A stretch of 8,823 nucleotides of DNA from Collinsella aerofaciens. Lineage in GTDB: Bacteria > Actinomycetota > Coriobacteriia > Coriobacteriales > Coriobacteriaceae. This document shows, piece by piece, positions 3,995-8,823 of this stretch; positions within the stretch are counted from its first letter, which is position 1, and every line of letters starts with the position of its first letter. The notes beneath the pieces are model-generated. The model saw nothing but the letters and a program-made list of their open reading frames with translations, did no database searches and had not been told where the DNA came from. The position numbers and the translations under genes are program-made. The DNA lies in the NCBI GenBank assembly GCA_008671285.1, contig RPYR01000043.1, forward strand, positions 1 to 8,823. The letters run 5' to 3'.

Positions 3995-6865
3995 TCACGC
4001 TCCCTGTGCGGCAAGCGCCGCGGTCAGGACGATGCCGGCGATCTTGGCGGCCTCGACGTCATGCTTGTCGAAATCCTCCAAGGCCACCGAGATGGCGACC
4101 GTGGGTGAATCGTAAGGTGCAAAGCCAACGAACATCGAGTTGACGTTGGTGCCGCCAGTCTCGGCCGAGCCGGTCTTGCCGGCAACCTTGACGCCGGGGA
4201 TTTGGGCATCGGTGCCGGTGCCGGACTGGACGACGGCAAGCATGGCCTGCTTGACCTGGTCGGCCGTGGCGGAGCTGACGGCCTGACCCAGCGAGCGGGA
4301 CTGCGTGGTCTTGACCACGGTTCCGTCCGGGGCGAGTACCTGGGCTACAAAGTACGGGTCCATGACCACGCCGCTGTTAGCGATGGCGGCGGCAATCACG
4401 GCGTTTTGCATGACGGTGGTCTGCGGGCCGGGCGTGTGGTCCATGCCGACAGGCTGGCCGGCGCCGGCCCAGGCGGTCTCCCACTCGGTCATGAGCGACG
4501 GGTCGGCCATGATGGAGGCCGCGGAGGTCAGGTCCTGGCCGAGCTTTTGGCCGTAGCCAAAGGCGTTGGCAAACTGCACGAGCGTGTTTGCGCCAACTTC
4601 GTTTGCCACCTGGCCGAAGACGACGTTGGAGGACACGGCAAAGGCCTGCTGCAGGCTGATGGTGCCGTAGCTCTCGTTGGCAGAGTTGGTGACCGGTGCG
4701 TTGCCGATGTCCATGGAGCCGGGCGCCTGGTAGGTGCTGGTAAGGCTGGCGGTACCGGTCTCGAGTGCCGCGGAAAGCGTAACGACCTTAAACGTTGAGC
4801 CCGGCGTGTACAGCGCGTCCATGGCGCGATTGTACATGGAGCCGTCCTCGCCGCCGCCCGTCTGCAGCAGGGCATCGATGTTGGTGTTGTCGTAGGTGGG
4901 CGAGCTGGCACATGCGAGCACCGCGCCGGTACGCGGGTCGATGACCACTACAGCGCCCTTAAAGCCCTTGAGCGCCTGCTCAGCAGCCGTCTGGATGCGC
5001 GAGTCGATGGTGAGCTTGGCGGTGTTGCCCGGCTGGGTCTGGCCCGCGAGCGACGCGATGGCGTTGTTCCAGCTGGAGTAGTCCTTAGAACCGGTGAGCG
5101 TGTCGTTCATGACGCTCTCGATGGCGGTGGTGCCATACTGCTGGCTCACGTAGCCAACCACGTGCGCTGCCAGGTTACCGTTGGGGTAGGAGCGTACGTA
5201 GGTGCCGTCCTCCTGCTGCAGCGACTCGGCCAGCGTCACGCCGTCGGACGTGATGATGGAGCCGCGCTGGATGTACTTGGAGCGGGCGATGGTGTGGTTG
5301 TTGGTCGGCATGTCCTGATAGTCCTTGGCCTTAATGACCTGGACATAGGTGAGGTTGCCGATAAGGATGGCGAACAGCGCCGTAAAGGCGAGCACCGCAC
5401 GGGTTAGACGGTTGGCGAGCGCAACGCGGCCGAGCACACCGGATTCAGGCGTGTCGAGCAGGCGACGGCGCATGCGCGAGCCGACGGAATGGCTGCCGCT
5501 GCCGTAGGAAGACGAGGTGGCAAAGCGCGTGCCCGTCGGGGCGGCGGAAGATGCGACCTGATCATCGGTGATGGCGGCCATGGTGCCGGTGCCGGTAAGC
5601 TCGGCCTCGCGTCCGGTCGCCTCGTCACCGGCGCGCAGCAGGAGCGCGACGATGATGAAGCTCGCCAGCAGCGAGGAGCCGCCCTGGCTCATAAAGGGCA
5701 GGGTGACGCCGGTCAGCGGGATCAGGCGGGTTACGCCGCCAACGATCAAAAAGGCCTGGAAGCTGATGGCTGCCGTAAGACCGGTGGCGCTAAAGGCGGC
5801 AAGGTCGGACTTTGCGCGGGCAGCTGTGGTGAGGCCACGCACGGCAAAGAGCATAAACAGGATGAGCACGGCGCCGCCGCCCAAAAGGCCCATCTCCTCG
5901 CCGATAGCCGAGAAGATAAAGTCGGACTCGACGACAGGGATGTTGTTGGCCATGCCGTTGCCGATGCCAACACCGACCAGACCGCCATCGGCAAGCGAGA
6001 AGAGCGACTGGACGATCTGGTAGCCCTGGCCCTGGGCGTCCTTAAACGGATCGAGCCAAACCTGGAAACGCACCTGAACGTGAGACAGGAACTTGTAGGC
6101 GCCCACGGCCCCAACAGCTAAGAGCGCAAGGCCGATAACGACATACGAAAAGCGCCCCGTGGCAACGTAGAGCATCAGCAAGAAGATGGTGTAGAACAGC
6201 ACGGCCGAACCCAGGTCGCGTTCGAAGACGACGACGAGCAGGCACACACCCCACACGGCAAACAGCGGCAGCAGCAGTCGCAGGCGAGGGATCTTAAAGC
6301 CCAGAATCTTGCGGTTGGAGATAGAGAGCAGCTCGCGGTTCTCGGCCAGGTACCCGGCTAGGAACAGCACGATAAAGACCTTGGCGAACTCGCCGGGCTG
6401 GATGGTAAAGCCCGCGATGCGAATCCACAGCTTGGAGCCCGAGATCGTGGTGCCGATAAAGATGGGCAGCATCAGCAGGATGATGCCGATAATGCCAAAG
6501 GTGTACTTGTAGCGCATGACCACGTCGAGGTTTTTGACCAGTGCGAGCGTTCCCACCATCAGGGCCACCGAGACAAACAGGATGATGAGCTGTGAGATGG
6601 CGAGAGCGGGGGCGAGACGCGTCACGAACGTGATGCCGATGCCCGAAAGCACAAAGACAATGGGCAGGATGGCGGGGTCGGCACCGGGCGCCAAGATGCG
6701 CACGGCAATGTGGGCCGCGGCAAAGGCGGCAAAGAGGCCGATCGGTACGGCGAGCGTCTCAAAGGAGATGGCAGCGCCCGCGGTGAGGACGTACATCGCA
6801 TACAGCAGGATGACGGGGAACGCCGAGGCGATGAGCAAGAGCAGCTCGGTGTTGCGGCGACTCAT
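3995..6865 (-). CDS. RodA (SEDS glycosyltransferase) fused to PbpA-like class B penicillin-binding protein
   Basis: A 956-residue bifunctional peptidoglycan synthase in one chain. Residues 1 to about 410 are a multi-pass SEDS (RodA/FtsW) domain, which polymerises lipid II. It shows GSKLWIRI and QPGEFAK (156-162), GYQIVQSLFSLADGG, VESDFIF with the presumed catalytic Asp315, and LPFMSQGGSS near the last helix. Residues 411-487 are a polar, Ser/Thr-rich linker that should be cytoplasmic. A helix at about 488-510 then anchors an extracytoplasmic class B PBP that cross-links peptides. Its motifs are STFK (nucleophile Ser690), SSN (745-747) and KTG (897-899). The short distance from helix to active site (about 200 residues) matches mycobacterial PbpA, not larger PBPs. 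In other actinobacteria rodA and pbpA are separate neighbours between stp and pknB, so this is their fusion in place. No stop or frameshift occurs at the junction. I chose the ATG at 6865 because AAGGGAG lies 8 bases upstream; the GTG at 6874 abuts that site. The stp stop is 16 bp upstream. Confidence 0.95.
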   Translation of the reverse strand: MSRRNTELLLLIASAFPVILLYAMYVLTAGAAISFETLAVPIGLFAAFAAAHIAVRILAPGADPAILPIVFVLSGIGITFVTRLAPALAISQLIILFVSVALMVGTLALVKNLDVVMRYKYTFGIIGIILLMLPIFIGTTISGSKLWIRIAGFTIQPGEFAKVFIVLFLAGYLAENRELLSISNRKILGFKIPRLRLLLPLFAVWGVCLLVVVFERDLGSAVLFYTIFLLMLYVATGRFSYVVIGLALLAVGAVGAYKFLSHVQVRFQVWLDPFKDAQGQGYQIVQSLFSLADGGLVGVGIGNGMANNIPVVESDFIFSAIGEEMGLLGGGAVLILFMLFAVRGLTTAARAKSDLAAFSATGLTAAISFQAFLIVGGVTRLIPLTGVTLPFMSQGGSSLLASFIIVALLLRAGDEATGREAELTGTGTMAAITDDQVASSAAPTGTRFATSSSYGSGSHSVGSRMRRRLLDTPESGVLGRVALANRLTRAVLAFTALFAILIGNLTYVQVIKAKDYQDMPTNNHTIARSKYIQRGSIITSDGVTLAESLQQEDGTYVRSYPNGNLAAHVVGYVSQQYGTTAIESVMNDTLTGSKDYSSWNNAIASLAGQTQPGNTAKLTIDSRIQTAAEQALKGFKGAVVVIDPRTGAVLACASSPTYDNTNIDALLQTGGGEDGSMYNRAMDALYTPGSTFKVVTLSAALETGTASLTSTYQAPGSMDIGNAPVTNSANESYGTISLQQAFAVSSNVVFGQVANEVGANTLVQFANAFGYGQKLGQDLTSAASIMADPSLMTEWETAWAGAGQPVGMDHTPGPQTTVMQNAVIAAAIANSGVVMDPYFVAQVLAPDGTVVKTTQSRSLGQAVSSATADQVKQAMLAVVQSGTGTDAQIPGVKVAGKTGSAETGGTNVNSMFVGFAPYDSPTVAISVALEDFDKHDVEAAKIAGIVLTAALAAQGA

Positions 6866-6881
6866 AAGCGGCACTCCCTTT

Positions 6882-8816
6882 CTAATTCTTATCGGAGGCT
6901 TCGGCCTCGGCGGACTGTTCGGCGGTTTTCTCGGAATCTGATTCGGAGGTCGATCCCTGATTGGTGTTGTCGCGAATCGTTTGCGCGTCGATCACCTGGC
7001 GGGTCTGCTCCTCGTCGATCTGGTGGCGGTACTTGGATATCGTGTCCTGCGCATCGTCGACACTTGTTTGCGGAATACCCGCCTTGAGGCGGTTTTGCGT
7101 GTCTTCGGGCAGGTCGGATAGCTTGATGCTGGTTTCGCTTTCGAGCCAGTGGAGCTTGAGTCCGAGCGGCTTGCCGGGCAGGCCGCGCCAGACGGCGACA
7201 TTGCCCTGGTAGGTACCCAGGTAGTACGAGCCGGTGACACCCGTGTAGGCCCAGATGCCAGCTGCCAGCACAAAGACGAGGGCCAGGATGGCGGCGATAG
7301 TAATGTTGCGGCGACGCACGCGCTGCGCCTCGCGCATAACGCCATCGTCAACCAGGTCAACGACTACTACGGTCACGTTGTCGTGGCCGCCGGCGGCAAG
7401 CGCCGCGTCCACTAGGTTGTCGACGCAGATTTGCGCGGTTGAGGACTGCGTGGCGATGTTCTCGATATCGCTATCGGGAATCATGCTCGAAAGGCCGTCG
7501 GAGCACAGGATCAGACGGTCGCCTTCCTCGATATGCAGAGTGAAGTGGTCGGCATACATAGCGGGGTCCGCGCCCAGCGCGCGGGTGATGACCGAACGGT
7601 TGGGGTGGACGCGAGCCTCATCTGCCGTGATCTCGCCGGCGTCCACGAGCTCCTCCACGTAGGAGTGGTCGCGGGTCACGCGGATGAGCGTGCCCTCGTG
7701 GAGCAGGTAGGCGCGAGAGTCACCCACGTGGGCGATGGCGAGCGTGTCGTTTTCGATGTAGGCGCAGGTGGCTGTGCAGCCCATGCCGGGCTTGCCCAGG
7801 CCGTTCTGGGCCGCCTCGATTACGGCGGCGTTGGCTGCCTCGACGGCTGCGGCCAGGCGTGCTGCGTCGGCGGACTGAGGAGCTGTCTTGGCGATGGTCT
7901 CGACAGCGATAGAAGAGGCCACCTCGCCGGCAGCGTGACCACCCATGCCGTCGCATACGCAAAAGAGCGGCGACTGCACCAGGTAGGAATCCTCGTTGTG
8001 CGGGCGCACGCAGCCAACGTCGGAGCGGGCGCCCCACATGAGTTGCGTGGTGGTGCCGGCATCATAGGTCGAGTCGGTCTCGATGCGCTCCTCGGTTAGG
8101 GGTTCAAAGCTCATGGTCGAGCCGGGGTCTTTGAGCTTGGCCTCAACGGCGGCAACGTCGATTTCGGCTGTGTCACCGGGAGAGACGGTGTCGGTCTCGG
8201 CGTTTGATTCGGAATCGCCGGTGTCCGGGGAGTCGGGCTCCTCGGAAACGCGGGCGGTCGACTCGTCATCTTGCGGGCTGACGTCTATAGGCTCGGGCGT
8301 CGCAAAGTGCGACGGCGCGGGCGTGCTTTGCGACTGGGCGGCGGGCTCGGCCACGGCATCGGACTCGCTTGCGGGCGCAGGTTGCGGGGTCTTGGGTGCA
8401 GGGCCGTCCTCGGGGGATGTCCCCGCCTCGGGCGTCGGCGTAGACGCGGGTGCAACCTCGGATGCCGGGGCTATGGGAAACGCCGGCGCGGCGGGCTCGG
8501 GTGCCGCAAACACCGCAGCGCTCTCGTTGATTGCCGCGGCGACGGGCTCTGCAAAGTGAGCCGGCGCCGGGGTTGCTTCGGGCGCTGTGGGCTGTTCCGC
8601 AGCATGTGCGCCGATGGGCGCCGCTACGGCATCCTCTTCGTCCTCGTTATCGGCGAGATCCGAAATATCGTGCGTTACATGCGAAAGAGGCAGGGAGAAC
8701 ACGGTGTCCTCGGGCTCCACGGGTGCGGAGCCCGCCGGAGCGGCGTGGGCCGGCGCAGCTGTGGCGGCGGCCGGTGCCTCGGTCATAGTTGCGGACTTGT
8801 TCTCCTCGTCGATCAT
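6882..8816 (-). CDS. stp: PP2C-family Ser/Thr phosphatase with long N-terminal extension and membrane anchor; 5' end may lie beyond window
   Basis: Metal-dependent phosphatase that reverses the phosphorylations made by the PASTA kinase. The visible protein is 644 residues from the ATG at 8816. The frame stays open to base 8823, so the true start could be further right, and the upstream ribosome-binding site cannot be judged. Residues 1-250 are a low-complexity Ala/Pro/Ser/Glu-rich region, probably disordered. The catalytic domain covers about 260-490: RPHNED (271-276), DGMGGH (289-294), HVGDSRAY (363-370), CSDGLSSM (438-445) and GHDNVTVVVV (477-486), which supply the metal-binding aspartates. 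A basic patch (RVRRRN) leads into one membrane helix (about 504-526), then an outside domain of about 100 residues (YYLGTYQGNVAVWRGLPG), as in actinobacterial PstP, and an acidic Ser-rich tail. The usual family form begins close to RSDVGCVRPHNED, so the extension is the odd part. No internal ATG before the core has a good ribosome-binding site. It is the first visible gene of the cluster and ends 16 bp before the RodA-PbpA start. Confidence 0.93.
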   Translation of the reverse strand: MIDEENKSATMTEAPAAATAAPAHAAPAGSAPVEPEDTVFSLPLSHVTHDISDLADNEDEEDAVAAPIGAHAAEQPTAPEATPAPAHFAEPVAAAINESAAVFAAPEPAAPAFPIAPASEVAPASTPTPEAGTSPEDGPAPKTPQPAPASESDAVAEPAAQSQSTPAPSHFATPEPIDVSPQDDESTARVSEEPDSPDTGDSESNAETDTVSPGDTAEIDVAAVEAKLKDPGSTMSFEPLTEERIETDSTYDAGTTTQLMWGARSDVGCVRPHNEDSYLVQSPLFCVCDGMGGHAAGEVASSIAVETIAKTAPQSADAARLAAAVEAANAAVIEAAQNGLGKPGMGCTATCAYIENDTLAIAHVGDSRAYLLHEGTLIRVTRDHSYVEELVDAGEITADEARVHPNRSVITRALGADPAMYADHFTLHIEEGDRLILCSDGLSSMIPDSDIENIATQSSTAQICVDNLVDAALAAGGHDNVTVVVVDLVDDGVMREAQRVRRRNITIAAILALVFVLAAGIWAYTGVTGSYYLGTYQGNVAVWRGLPGKPLGLKLHWLESETSIKLSDLPEDTQNRLKAGIPQTSVDDAQDTISKYRHQIDEEQTRQVIDAQTIRDNTNQGSTSESDSEKTAEQSAEAEASDKN

Positions 8817-8823
8817 CGACGGT

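Noticed and set aside
4202..6121. Plus-strand open frames of up to about 210 codons opposite the RodA-PbpA gene
   Set aside because: They lie antisense to clear catalytic domains and their products resemble no family; they are codon-bias artefacts.

Overview
This window looks like chromosomal DNA of a GC-rich actinobacterium, most likely of the class Coriobacteriia and a Collinsella-like gut organism. That placement is an inference from three things: GC-rich codon use, a mannose-family PTS linked to a DUF956 gene, and an actinobacterial-type phosphatase / RodA / PbpA / PASTA-kinase cluster in which RodA and PbpA are fused. No taxonomic marker is present.

Layout. Bases 1-1241 (+ strand) hold the 3' part of a mannose-family PTS IID gene (manZ) and a DUF956 gene (manO). 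The gap between them carries a possible promoter lying across an inverted repeat. Bases 1242-1544 have no gene. They hold a regular array of seven 15-bp quasi-palindromes in alternating orientation, built on a 61-62 bp period, followed by a probable tRNA promoter. Bases 1545-1620 are a complete tRNA-Arg(CCU) with encoded CCA. Bases 1621-1800 are tRNA-derived debris: a terminator-like trailer, an inverted tRNA 3' fragment, an exact 25-bp second copy of the tRNA 3' end, and a second terminator-like trailer. A strong minus-strand terminator at 1806-1848 closes the operon that comes in from the right.

Bases 1901-8816 (- strand, transcribed right to left) are a cell-wall growth and signalling cluster: PP2C phosphatase (stp), then a RodA-PbpA fusion, then a four-PASTA Ser/Thr kinase (prkC/pknB). 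By family knowledge, the fusion supplies the glycosyltransferase and transpeptidase of peptidoglycan synthesis in one chain. The kinase senses cell-wall material outside the cell through its PASTA domains, and the phosphatase reverses its phosphorylations. The phosphatase frame is open to the right edge, so its true start may lie outside the window.

The protein genes belong to known families. The least explained material is the intergenic repeat array at 1264-1465 and the rearranged tRNA region at 1598-1797. The RodA-PbpA fusion and the roughly 250-residue Ala/Pro/acidic extension on the phosphatase are unusual architectures worth comparing across relatives.
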